In this document: one piece after another, positions 1 through 5,899 of the stretch
Layout of the letters: each line of letters opens with the position of its first letter
How positions within the stretch are numbered: position 1 is the first letter of the stretch
Assembly (NCBI GenBank): GCA_021833045.1
Contig: JAKBGP010000040.1
Span: 1-12,461, forward strand
Direction of reading: 5' to 3'
DNA length: 12,461 nt
Source of the DNA: Thermoplasmata archaeon
GTDB lineage: Archaea > Thermoplasmatota > Thermoplasmata > Thermoplasmatales > Thermoplasmataceae
Notes under the pieces: model-generated
Told to the model about the DNA's origin: nothing
The model's input: the letters and a program-made list of their open reading frames with translations, nothing else
The model's database searches: none
Program-made: the position numbers and the translations under genes

Positions 1-153
1 GAATTGAATGATTTGATCACCCGTCAGAAGGATTTTTTAGATTTTGAAATTCTTAATTTTGACACAAAACAAAAGTTATTTACGTTGATTTTTCTCGAAC
101 AATTCTCTAATGATAGTTTGATAATCGTTTTTATACAAATAACTCAGGAATAA
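1..153 (+). CDS. 3' end of an unidentified protein-coding gene (5' part outside window)
   Basis: Reading frame 1 is open from the first base to a TAA at 151-153, giving 50 residues that start ELNDLITRQKDF and end IFIQITQE-like (…VFIQITQE). The stretch mixes charged and hydrophobic residues as an ordinary soluble protein would, and the next gene begins 3 bases after its stop, as expected in an operon. I do not recognise a family from this fragment. A 50-codon open frame in AT-rich DNA is only modest evidence on its own; the tight spacing to the next start is the main support. Whether it belongs functionally with the downstream 2H-phosphoesterase cannot be judged here. Confidence 0.5.
   Translation, partial: ELNDLITRQKDFLDFEILNFDTKQKLFTLIFLEQFSNDSLIIVFIQITQE
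128..136 (+). promoter_or_regulatory. possible TATA box ahead of the 2H-phosphoesterase gene
   Basis: TTTTTATAC lies about 25 bases before the GTG at 157, the spacing expected for an archaeal TATA box driving a leaderless transcript. It sits inside the last codons of the upstream open frame, so the downstream gene may alternatively be read through from the upstream gene. Confidence 0.3.
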
Positions 154-156
154 TCC

Positions 157-792
157 GTGGGGAAAGCTTGTTGCCGTTCTTTGAATATTCGTCACGATAT
201 CATGGTGAAAATATTAAACACCGACACGCATCATGTTAGCGTGGAATATTTTATTGCTATCACACCCACGAAGGAATATGGAGAAATAATAACGCAATTC
301 CAAAGGAGGTGGCCAAATAATGCCTTAGCAGATTTTGTGGAGCCCCACATCACTGTTAAATCCCAGGCTGGTTTGAATGAAGATGAATACTGGATAGATT
401 CTATAAAAAAAATTTGCAGTAACTTCGCAATGTTTAACTTGTCATTAAAAGGTGTAAAATCCTTTGGAAAATCTGTTGTATATCTAGGTGTAGAATCCAA
501 TAGAATTCACGAATTGCACCGGAAAATTGTGGAAGTGATCTCCCCAAATCCTGAAAATAGCAGAAGATTCTACGAGCTTGACCTTTATGAGCCACATTTG
601 ACATTGGGGTCGAAAGAATTCGGAATGAGTGAAGTTGAACTGTCAGAAATGAAAAAACTTGCAAATGATCGTCTTCACGACTTTCAATCGTTCATTGTAA
701 ATTCACTAAAAATTTACAAGTTATTCGAGAATAAGTATCATAAAATTCATGAAATTGGTTTAAAGCAAACAGGATCAGATAAGATTTTCTGA
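157..792 (+). CDS. 2H phosphoesterase superfamily protein (LigT/2'-5' RNA ligase-like)
   Basis: The protein carries the two HxT motifs that define the 2H phosphoesterase superfamily: PHITVK (His64) and PHLTLG (His147), about 83 residues apart, each in a beta-strand-like setting. Members hydrolyse or form 2'-5' or cyclic phosphodiester bonds in RNA; the archaeal LigT branch acts on tRNA-half-type or 2',3'-cyclic ends in vitro, though the cellular substrate is generally unknown. The fold normally begins at the strand YFIAITP (residues 31-37), so 211 residues is about 25-30 longer than typical. The GTG at 157 has an AGGA 7 bases upstream; ATG at 202 or GTG at 241 would give lengths nearer the family norm but lack a ribosome site. 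The gene converges on the tRNA-Cys-derived repeat at 869-884, on the chromosomal side of the predicted insertion. Family assignment is firm; exact activity is not. Confidence 0.8.
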   Translation: MGKACCRSLNIRHDIMVKILNTDTHHVSVEYFIAITPTKEYGEIITQFQRRWPNNALADFVEPHITVKSQAGLNEDEYWIDSIKKICSNFAMFNLSLKGVKSFGKSVVYLGVESNRIHELHRKIVEVISPNPENSRRFYELDLYEPHLTLGSKEFGMSEVELSEMKKLANDRLHDFQSFIVNSLKIYKLFENKYHKIHEIGLKQTGSDKIF

Positions 793-841
793 ATTCAGTC
801 AACGCGAACGTTGTTGGATCAAGTGAATAGACATATTAAGC

Positions 842-849
842 CTCTTTTT
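842..849 (+). terminator. possible T-tract terminator after the 2H-phosphoesterase gene
   Basis: CTCTTTTT occurs about 55 bases after the stop of the preceding gene. Archaeal termination commonly uses a T-run without a hairpin. Weak evidence, as T-runs are common in this DNA. Confidence 0.25.
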
Positions 850-868
850 GGTGCTTTATAGCAGTATA

Positions 869-884
869 AGGATAGGTAGGGAGT
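869..884 (-). repeat. distal att-like copy of the tRNA-Cys 3' end (16 bp)
   Basis: AGGATAGGTAGGGAGT on the plus strand is identical to 5085-5100; identity stops at the next base on both sides. On the minus strand it reads as the last 16 bases of tRNA-Cys with no other tRNA sequence around it. It is interpreted as the displaced original 3' end of the tRNA after integration. Confidence 0.7.
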
Positions 885-885
885 C

Positions 886-902
886 ACTTGTTTAATTAAG
901 TG
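886..902. repeat. short inverted repeat just inside the distal att-like site
   Basis: CACTT … AAGTG flanks an AT-rich centre containing TTAATTAA, starting one base inside the 16-bp repeat. It could be a recombinase or regulatory binding site at the element end, but five-base arms are close to chance expectation. Confidence 0.2.
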
Positions 903-1007
903 GATATAGCCCATTTAGCACACTGAACTTAAAGTGTTATTCGTCCATCAATTGCAGACGCCAAATGGAGCATCTACTCTTACAATTCAATTGTGAGGAC
1001 AACTGTT

Positions 1008-4000
1008 TTAGGATGCGAGCTTCACAAGTGAGTCTGCGACATATCTCTCTTCCATTCTAGTCCTCCTCTTGGCTCTTGTAAGAATGTCGCTTAGGATTTC
1101 TGCATCATATTTGTTCTCAAATAGATCCTTGAGTGTGGGTAAACTCTCCCTCAATGTAATTATATCATCTCGCAACAATGTTTTGTTAACGTCTTTTTCC
1201 AGCAACTTTATGACATAACGATCGAAGTGACCATAAAGAGTGTACACAGCCATTGCGTGGATATTCCTGGTGATAGAAGGTTCCACCCTCTCCAATTTAG
1301 AAATCAAATGTATAGAATCGAGAACCCACGAGGCATAGCCAGAAAGTACTCCTTCAAGTTTCATGAAGGTTTTCAGGAAGTTACCTTCAAGTTCTGAATC
1401 ATATTTTGATATTTCCTCGAGTGGCAATCCAGCGATCCAATGAAGCAGGAGCTCTTCGTCAATCGGCCTAAACTCTCCGTAGCCAAACACATATTTTTCC
1501 AGTGGAAGGTGGATGGCTTTCAGTAGTTCTTTCGCAAATAAGTTAGATTCAGTCCTCCCTTTGGTAATGTCTCGTCCTATGATCTTCTTCCCAATTTGTT
1601 TAGATAGTAATTCAATGGCAAATACTCTCAATTTCTGGCAAGAAACTGGACCAAGACCAGTCATATAAACAACTTTTCCCCAAGGTGTAACATTAACAGA
1701 ATTTCCTACGTTGTGTAAAATCTCAAAGTGATAAAGTCTCTTCTGCACCAGTTCTATTAGTTTCTTTACGAGTTGTCTCTGATCGTCCGACTCCGGGCCA
1801 AGAAATACTAAATCCTCAATCGATTCATAGTTAACATCGGAAATTAGTCCCTCTATGACACATGCCAACAAACTCGAGGACAAAGCTTCTACTTCGGCCA
1901 ATGCTCTCTGGAACACTCGCTTTTGAAAATCATTAACTTTCATCTCCCAATCCAAAGTTGGCTCCAACCCGCCTTTACTCCATATTCCATGTATTTTTAT
2001 CATTTCTTCCACTGCTCGCCCTGTGTCCACAATCGAAGTGGTAATGTGTTCTACGTCTTCACTGCTTGTGTTAGCGTATTCCACTGCCTTCGCCTTTGGT
2101 GTTCGATCAACAATCCTCCCCGCTTCATTATATGCTATCACAACCTGGCCTTCTGGGTGAAAATATGGTCTTCCAGCTCTGCCTATAATGTTTAAAAAAA
2201 GCCCTTTTTCTAAAGGTCCCTTTCTAGTAGATAACTTTGGAAGATATATGGTCTTTATCGGTAAATTCACCCCTTCGGCTAATGTGGAAGTCGACAGTAT
2301 TAGACCAATCGCTTTTTCTTTGATGGCGTTTTCCTCGAGGTTTCTGGCTATGTGGGGCAATTCACCCCAGTGAACAGCAATCCCTTTTCGAAATGCTAAA
2401 GCCAATGGATCGTTTGCTCCAACCAGTCTGCTAAATTTCGCACTGATCTCTTTCAGTTTTCTGGGTTCGAAGGTGATTTCACCTTTGAACTCTTTCATAT
2501 AATCATTAGCTAGTTCGATCAGCCGGTTCTCTCCTCTCTTGTAAGTTCTCCATGTTAGATTGAAATGCAGAACTTGATCATGTTCTGTCTCCAAGAATGT
2601 CTTCACTATTTTTATACCTACTTTGTTGCCCGCATCGACTCTAATTCCATCCAAATCTGGAATCTCCTTAAAAGTTCCATCGTTGAAAGACACAATTGAA
2701 GTGGGTCTATCGTTAACTGAAACCACTCCTATTCTGGACGGGGTAGGTCTCCACTCTGTAGAAAACGGATCGGGGGAATTGACCCATTTGCTCAATGATA
2801 ATAAGTCAGAGTTTCTCAGAATAGCGCTTATATACAAGACAGATGCACGAAAATTCTTTTGAAACCTCTTAATAGAAAGTTGCAACTTTATTCCACGATA
2901 AGAGCTCTTGATAGTGTGGAACTCGTCTACCACCAGTGCGCAGATTCTATTTCCGTAAAATTGATTTCTCATTAAGATGTCGAATTTCTCGGGTGTTAGA
3001 ACTATTACATTATTCTTAGCTAAAGCATCTTTCACATCAAAAGCTATATCTCCTGTCATTTGACAAACAGAGAATGGAGAATTAGCCCATGACAATGCCT
3101 TGGTAAGGTCATCTCTTTTTTCTGCAGCTAACGCACGGGTTGGAACTATATATAAACACTTCTCTTCTGGTGACTTTATCTGTGACAATACGATGAAAAC
3201 TTCAGAAACTAGAGTTTTTCCTCCGCCTGTTGGCATTGTAATTAGTTCCTGATTATGTAACAGAGACTTGTGGGAAATCAATGCTTCGTACTGACTGGGA
3301 AAGAGGAAAGGCATGCCGGATTCCACTCTGTGTCTTGCCCAAGACATGAAAGTGCTGTCAACGTTATTTTCACCCAGATAGATTCCCCGGATATTCCATA
3401 TTGATAGTTTCTCCAAACTCCTGAATGCTCTAACAAACGACTCTGCAAACAGCTGATATTCTCCATCCCCTGAGTTTTGGCTGAACTTAACTATGTTGCT
3501 CAACCACTTTTCCTTAATAATTGGAACTTGATCTCCAGTTTCTAAATGTCTCCGTAATGTAAGTAGCAATTCTACCACGCTTGATAATGACAGAAGCAGT
3601 TGAACTGTAACTGAATCGGTAACGGAGTCATTAGCACCTAAATTTGATAGCTGATCTGTGACTTCTCTCTTCAGAGTCTCACATGTATCCCAAGTTTCTT
3701 GGAGATTTCCAGTGCAAAATGAGCGAAGCAAACTAACAATCCTGCCAGTGGGGGATTTGGAATAGGTTTCTGGCACTTTTGTATCCCCCCTTCTAATGAC
3801 TGCAGCAGCTATCCCGTGTCTGCCACATCGATAATTTTCAATTGCAGCAAGATTGAGTAAAAAAACACGGTCAATCATTGGCACAACTTTCCCTTCAGAG
3901 TCATATCTTTCTGCTAATTCAACCGATTTCAAAAGTGCGGCGGCTCCCTCCGTTCCTATATCGGACCAAACTGAAGTGAGTGCATCGCTCTCTTTGAACT

Positions 4001-4133
4001 CCGAATCGGATTCAACAATAAGATTCAATCCTTCCTTAATCGCCATAGAATGAAGTCTTATGGTCTCTTCCACATTCTTGCTTTCGTAAGAGTTCTGAAG
4101 CCTTTCCATAAGAGACTTTATTCTTTCAAACAA
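1008..4133 (-). CDS. hamB: Ski2-like DExH helicase, candidate HamB of a Hachiman-type defence system
   Basis: A superfamily 2 helicase of about 1041 residues. Visible motifs, numbered from the chosen start: Q-like FPSQ near 278-281, Walker A MPTGGGKT near 300-307, Ia VPTRALA near 330, TPEKFD near 380, DEFH box near 403-406, SAI in place of SAT near 436-438, HWGELP near 589, motif V STLAEGVNLP near 616-625, and motif VI NIIGRAGR near 648-655. These match the Ski2-like group. A helical N-terminal region of about 270 residues and a C-terminal region of about 370 residues flank the motor. In Hachiman, HamB is a large helicase that restrains and triggers the HamA nuclease on damaged or phage DNA; assignment here rests on the partner and layout. 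The TTG at 4133 is chosen because GGAG stands 7 bases upstream; it overlaps hamA by 8 bases. TTG at 4148 or ATG at 4109 are alternatives. A Hel308-type repair helicase is less likely: those are about 700 residues with no nuclease partner. Confidence 0.75.
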   Translation of the reverse strand: MFERIKSLMERLQNSYESKNVEETIRLHSMAIKEGLNLIVESDSEFKESDALTSVWSDIGTEGAAALLKSVELAERYDSEGKVVPMIDRVFLLNLAAIENYRCGRHGIAAAVIRRGDTKVPETYSKSPTGRIVSLLRSFCTGNLQETWDTCETLKREVTDQLSNLGANDSVTDSVTVQLLLSLSSVVELLLTLRRHLETGDQVPIIKEKWLSNIVKFSQNSGDGEYQLFAESFVRAFRSLEKLSIWNIRGIYLGENNVDSTFMSWARHRVESGMPFLFPSQYEALISHKSLLHNQELITMPTGGGKTLVSEVFIVLSQIKSPEEKCLYIVPTRALAAEKRDDLTKALSWANSPFSVCQMTGDIAFDVKDALAKNNVIVLTPEKFDILMRNQFYGNRICALVVDEFHTIKSSYRGIKLQLSIKRFQKNFRASVLYISAILRNSDLLSLSKWVNSPDPFSTEWRPTPSRIGVVSVNDRPTSIVSFNDGTFKEIPDLDGIRVDAGNKVGIKIVKTFLETEHDQVLHFNLTWRTYKRGENRLIELANDYMKEFKGEITFEPRKLKEISAKFSRLVGANDPLALAFRKGIAVHWGELPHIARNLEENAIKEKAIGLILSTSTLAEGVNLPIKTIYLPKLSTRKGPLEKGLFLNIIGRAGRPYFHPEGQVVIAYNEAGRIVDRTPKAKAVEYANTSSEDVEHITTSIVDTGRAVEEMIKIHGIWSKGGLEPTLDWEMKVNDFQKRVFQRALAEVEALSSSLLACVIEGLISDVNYESIEDLVFLGPESDDQRQLVKKLIELVQKRLYHFEILHNVGNSVNVTPWGKVVYMTGLGPVSCQKLRVFAIELLSKQIGKKIIGRDITKGRTESNLFAKELLKAIHLPLEKYVFGYGEFRPIDEELLLHWIAGLPLEEISKYDSELEGNFLKTFMKLEGVLSGYASWVLDSIHLISKLERVEPSITRNIHAMAVYTLYGHFDRYVIKLLEKDVNKTLLRDDIITLRESLPTLKDLFENKYDAEILSDILTRAKRRTRMEERYVADSLVKLAS

Positions 4134-4899
4134 TTCGTTTCTCCGCAACTAGATCATTTATACGAATTTCAAACGCAGTGATCTGCCCTAATTTTGAAGA
4201 TAAATCTTCAATTACATATAGAATCAGCTGACACGGTCTCGTCGAACTGGAATCACCGGGGTCTGCATCATCAATGTTTCCCCAGAATTCAGCATTTCCC
4301 GTCAGAATGACACCCAGTCTCATATAAACATCATCTCTAATCTTAGAAACTCCATTGCTTGGAGGAGATCTGTGTAATCTGTTCAACCTCTCAAAGGTGG
4401 ATACAACAGTGGCATAGGATGAAGACCCGAATCTTTTCAGAAAGCTTGGCTCCAATTTCTTCAATGAAATATCATCCTTAAGGTCACGAATTGTAAACGG
4501 TCTTGCCGAGTCCTTCGGTCTAGTCTTAACTTGAACTAAGACTATCAGTAGATCTTGAAGACATACTCCAACTAAGTCTGTGCCTTTTACAACGTCAAAT
4601 GGTGAATCCTTCCACCCTGCCTTTGTTAAAATGATATTTCTCTTCTTTTCAAGCATATAACTTAAATGCGCTTCGCCTAACGTACCTATGGAACCTCTAT
4701 CGCCTTCAAGCTGCTTCTTAGCGATTTCTTCTAATTTTGTCCTAAGGGAAATATCATTAGTCAAAGTTGAAATTGCAAGTTCCACATCTTTCCAATCGAA
4801 TTTTCTTTCACTAAGATAATATTGGATGAATGAATCATTCCATTCCTTATTTTTCATGAACTCGGTTTGCGTTTTTGAGGAACTATTGCAACTGATCAT
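4126..4899 (-). CDS. hamA: PD-(D/E)XK-like nuclease, candidate HamA (DUF1837-like) of a Hachiman-type system
   Basis: A protein of about 257 residues whose central part reads like a PD-(D/E)XK nuclease core: helix with GTLGEAHLSYML (Glu76), then GTDLVGV (Asp108), then a hydrophobic strand ending VQVKTR (Gln123, Lys125). The E…GTD…(E/Q)xK order is what DUF1837/HamA proteins show. Here the usual acidic residue of ExK is Gln, a variant known in other PD-(D/E)XK branches such as Mrr. In Hachiman, HamA is the effector nuclease encoded directly upstream of the helicase HamB, as here. The ATG at 4899 is preceded by GGGGAG with a 5-base spacer; the in-frame GTG at 4905 would overlap that site and is less likely. 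Last codons overlap the start of the helicase gene. HamA divergence makes the family name less sure than the nuclease fold; it could be another nuclease-helicase defence pair. Confidence 0.6.
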   Translation of the reverse strand: MISCNSSSKTQTEFMKNKEWNDSFIQYYLSERKFDWKDVELAISTLTNDISLRTKLEEIAKKQLEGDRGSIGTLGEAHLSYMLEKKRNIILTKAGWKDSPFDVVKGTDLVGVCLQDLLIVLVQVKTRPKDSARPFTIRDLKDDISLKKLEPSFLKRFGSSSYATVVSTFERLNRLHRSPPSNGVSKIRDDVYMRLGVILTGNAEFWGNIDDADPGDSSSTRPCQLILYVIEDLSSKLGQITAFEIRINDLVAEKRIV

Positions 4900-4904
4900 C
4901 GGCA

Positions 4905-4910
4905 CTCCCC
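4905..4910 (-). promoter_or_regulatory. ribosome binding site of the candidate hamA
   Basis: GGGGAG on the minus strand, 5 bases before the ATG at 4899. It selects that ATG over the GTG at 4905, which lies within the site itself. Confidence 0.45.
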
Positions 4911-4995
4911 TATACTTTTCACTTGTGTTTGCTGTTGATCAAGAGGTCTATCTTTCAAAACTAGCTGAGAGAAAAACATGAATGTGCATATTAAT

Positions 4996-5016
4996 CTTTT
5001 TATCCCTATATATTGA
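4996..5016 (-). promoter_or_regulatory. possible promoter of the hamAB-like pair
   Basis: On the minus strand this AT-rich stretch contains AATATATAG and GATAAAAAG, both TATA-like. Transcription from here would give a leader of roughly 70-90 bases, compatible with the ribosome binding site in front of hamA and unlike the near-leaderless core genes in the window. Confidence 0.3.
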
Positions 5017-5076
5017 ATACCGACGTACCAGAACTTGGAAATTACACCCGAATAACTGTATTAACTGATTTTTATA

Positions 5077-5084
5077 TTAAAAAG
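5077..5084 (-). terminator. T-tract terminator of tRNA-Cys
   Basis: Immediately after the tRNA 3' end the minus strand reads CTCTTTTTAA, a typical archaeal T-run terminator. It lies inside the predicted inserted element, so the integrated DNA now supplies the terminator. The sequence following the displaced copy (868 downwards on the minus strand) has no such T-run. Confidence 0.4.
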
Positions 5085-5100
5085 AGGATAGGTAGGGAGT
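5085..5100 (-). repeat. proximal att-like copy (3' end of tRNA-Cys)
   Basis: This is the copy of the 16-bp direct repeat that lies inside the intact tRNA gene, covering part of the T-loop, the 3' half of the T-stem, the 3' acceptor strand and discriminator U73. This is the usual integration target for tyrosine recombinases at tRNA genes. Confidence 0.7.
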
Positions 5101-5156
5101 TGAACCCTATTATATGGGATCTGCAGTCCCACGCATGACCGCTCTGCCACCTATCC
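5085..5156 (-). tRNA. tRNA-Cys (anticodon GCA)
   Basis: The minus strand folds into a full cloverleaf of 72 bases. The acceptor stem is GGATAGG/CCTATCC with discriminator U73, the identity element of tRNA-Cys. The D stem is GCA/TGC with GG in the loop, the anticodon stem is TGGGA/TCCCA around loop CTGCAGA (anticodon GCA), the variable loop is about five bases, and the T arm is TAGGG-TTCAACT-CCCTA. All acceptor, anticodon and T stems pair perfectly. CCA is not encoded. A weak TATA-like AAATTTAAG lies about 35 bases upstream (near 5190). The gene is divergent from the DUF309-like gene, and its 3' end appears to be an integration site. Confidence 0.97.
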
Positions 5157-5240
5157 TGATCTGCAAACTGCGAAATAGCAACATACTCTTAAATTTAACC
5201 TGCTTCGTTAAGGTTCTCTCAGTAGAATTACTTTTGAGAG

Positions 5241-5248
5241 TTTATATT
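5241..5248 (+). promoter_or_regulatory. TATA box of the DUF309-like gene
   Basis: TTTATATT is centred about 32 bases before the ATG at 5277, placing the expected transcription start only a few bases before the start codon. There is no ribosome binding site, as is usual for near-leaderless archaeal genes. Confidence 0.5.
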
Positions 5249-5276
5249 GGTCTCAACACTTTCTTGATGATAAATC

Positions 5277-5852
5277 ATGGAAGATAGGTTCATTTTTGAG
5301 GTAAAAAGCCTCGATGTCTCAAAAGAAATCTTCGTCGACCTCAATTGCTCACATTTAATAATCAGGAAGAAAACCAAGTCTACTGAGATAGATGTCGGTA
5401 CTGGTAATTTCTCAAAGGTTTTATCAAAGATCAGATCGCATTTTTTCCTGATAGATGTACGACAATTAGTTGAAGAAATTCATTTGCCCGATCCCACGAT
5501 AAAACAAATCGAACTGTCGCTATTAGAATCAGAAATCCTGTCTGCCCAGGAAAGATTCTGGGAGATACATACCAGGCTCGAAACTGTCTGGAGATTCAGT
5601 GATAAAAGGTACAAACCATTTCTTCATTCTATAATTCAGATTGCAAGTTCGCAGGTTAAATACCAGATGGGAAGCAAAAGGGTAGCTGAGGTTATGTATG
5701 TTAGAGGGTTGTATGAGTTAAGGAAAACGGAACTTGCAACTATGATTGATTCTGAACTGTCGGATATATTCGTATATCCAGTAGAATTGAAATTTAAAGT
5801 TACTGATTATACTGTGGCCTCTTTTTTCAGGGAAAAATTTTTAAAAAAATAA
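5277..5852 (+). CDS. DUF309-like protein of unknown function
   Basis: Residues 94-105 read FWEIHTRLETVW, matching the hallmark of the DUF309 family (F-x-E-x-H-x-x-L-E-x-x-W). It is followed at about 115-150 by the expected second helix with IIQIASSQVKYQMG and a helix RGLYEL. The family forms small all-helical domains found in archaea and bacteria; a metal-dependent hydrolase role has been guessed but I know of no proven activity. The first 80 residues are a less recognisable, probably beta-rich extension, making the 191-residue protein longer than the bare domain. It starts 120 bases from the divergent tRNA-Cys and ends 47 bases before asnS, so it may share a transcript with asnS or simply precede it. 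The ATG at 5277 is the only sensible start and is backed by the TATA box spacing. Confidence 0.7.
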   Translation: MEDRFIFEVKSLDVSKEIFVDLNCSHLIIRKKTKSTEIDVGTGNFSKVLSKIRSHFFLIDVRQLVEEIHLPDPTIKQIELSLLESEILSAQERFWEIHTRLETVWRFSDKRYKPFLHSIIQIASSQVKYQMGSKRVAEVMYVRGLYELRKTELATMIDSELSDIFVYPVELKFKVTDYTVASFFREKFLKK

Positions 5853-5899
5853 GAAAACAGTGTTAAAACTTATTTCCGTCTTTTAATATCCCCATCTGA

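Larger units (their letters stand above)
869..5100. mobile_element. predicted 4.2 kb tRNA-Cys-integrated defence island (Hachiman-like)
   Basis: Seen: AGGATAGGTAGGGAGT occurs exactly at 869-884 and at 5085-5100 in the same orientation. The right copy is the 3' end of tRNA-Cys (part of the T-loop, the 3' T-stem, the 3' acceptor strand and the discriminator base). Known: many archaeal and bacterial elements integrate by site-specific recombination at tRNA 3' ends, restoring an intact tRNA and leaving the displaced 3' end at the far boundary. Inferred: everything between the copies, one nuclease-helicase gene pair, is the inserted cargo, and excision would remove 4216 bp and join base 884 to 5101. 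I see no integrase gene or clear integrase fragment inside, so it would be non-autonomous, mobilised in trans, or decayed. A single 16-bp repeat could in principle be chance, but its exact coincidence with the tRNA 3' terminus makes that unlikely. Confidence 0.65.

Noticed and set aside
800..813. CAACG-CGAA-CGTTG hairpin after the 2H-phosphoesterase gene as a terminator or attachment feature
   Set aside because: Five base pairs with a four-base loop is too weak and has no T-run; nothing links it to the repeat at 869.
869..884. A second tRNA gene or tRNA pseudogene
   Set aside because: Only the last 16 bases of tRNA-Cys are present; no D, anticodon or variable region surrounds them, so a displaced att copy fits better.
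1923..4053. Plus-strand and alternate minus-strand open frames within the helicase gene
   Set aside because: Each is short and opposite or inside an unbroken 1041-residue helicase with motifs in order.
1008..4133. Hel308/Hjm DNA repair helicase
   Set aside because: The motor motifs are similar, but the protein is much longer, has unrelated flanking regions, and is translationally coupled to a nuclease gene inside a tRNA-bounded insert.
4903..4905. GTG at 4905 as the start of the candidate hamA
   Set aside because: It falls inside or directly against the GGGGAG ribosome site, which is correctly spaced for the ATG at 4899.
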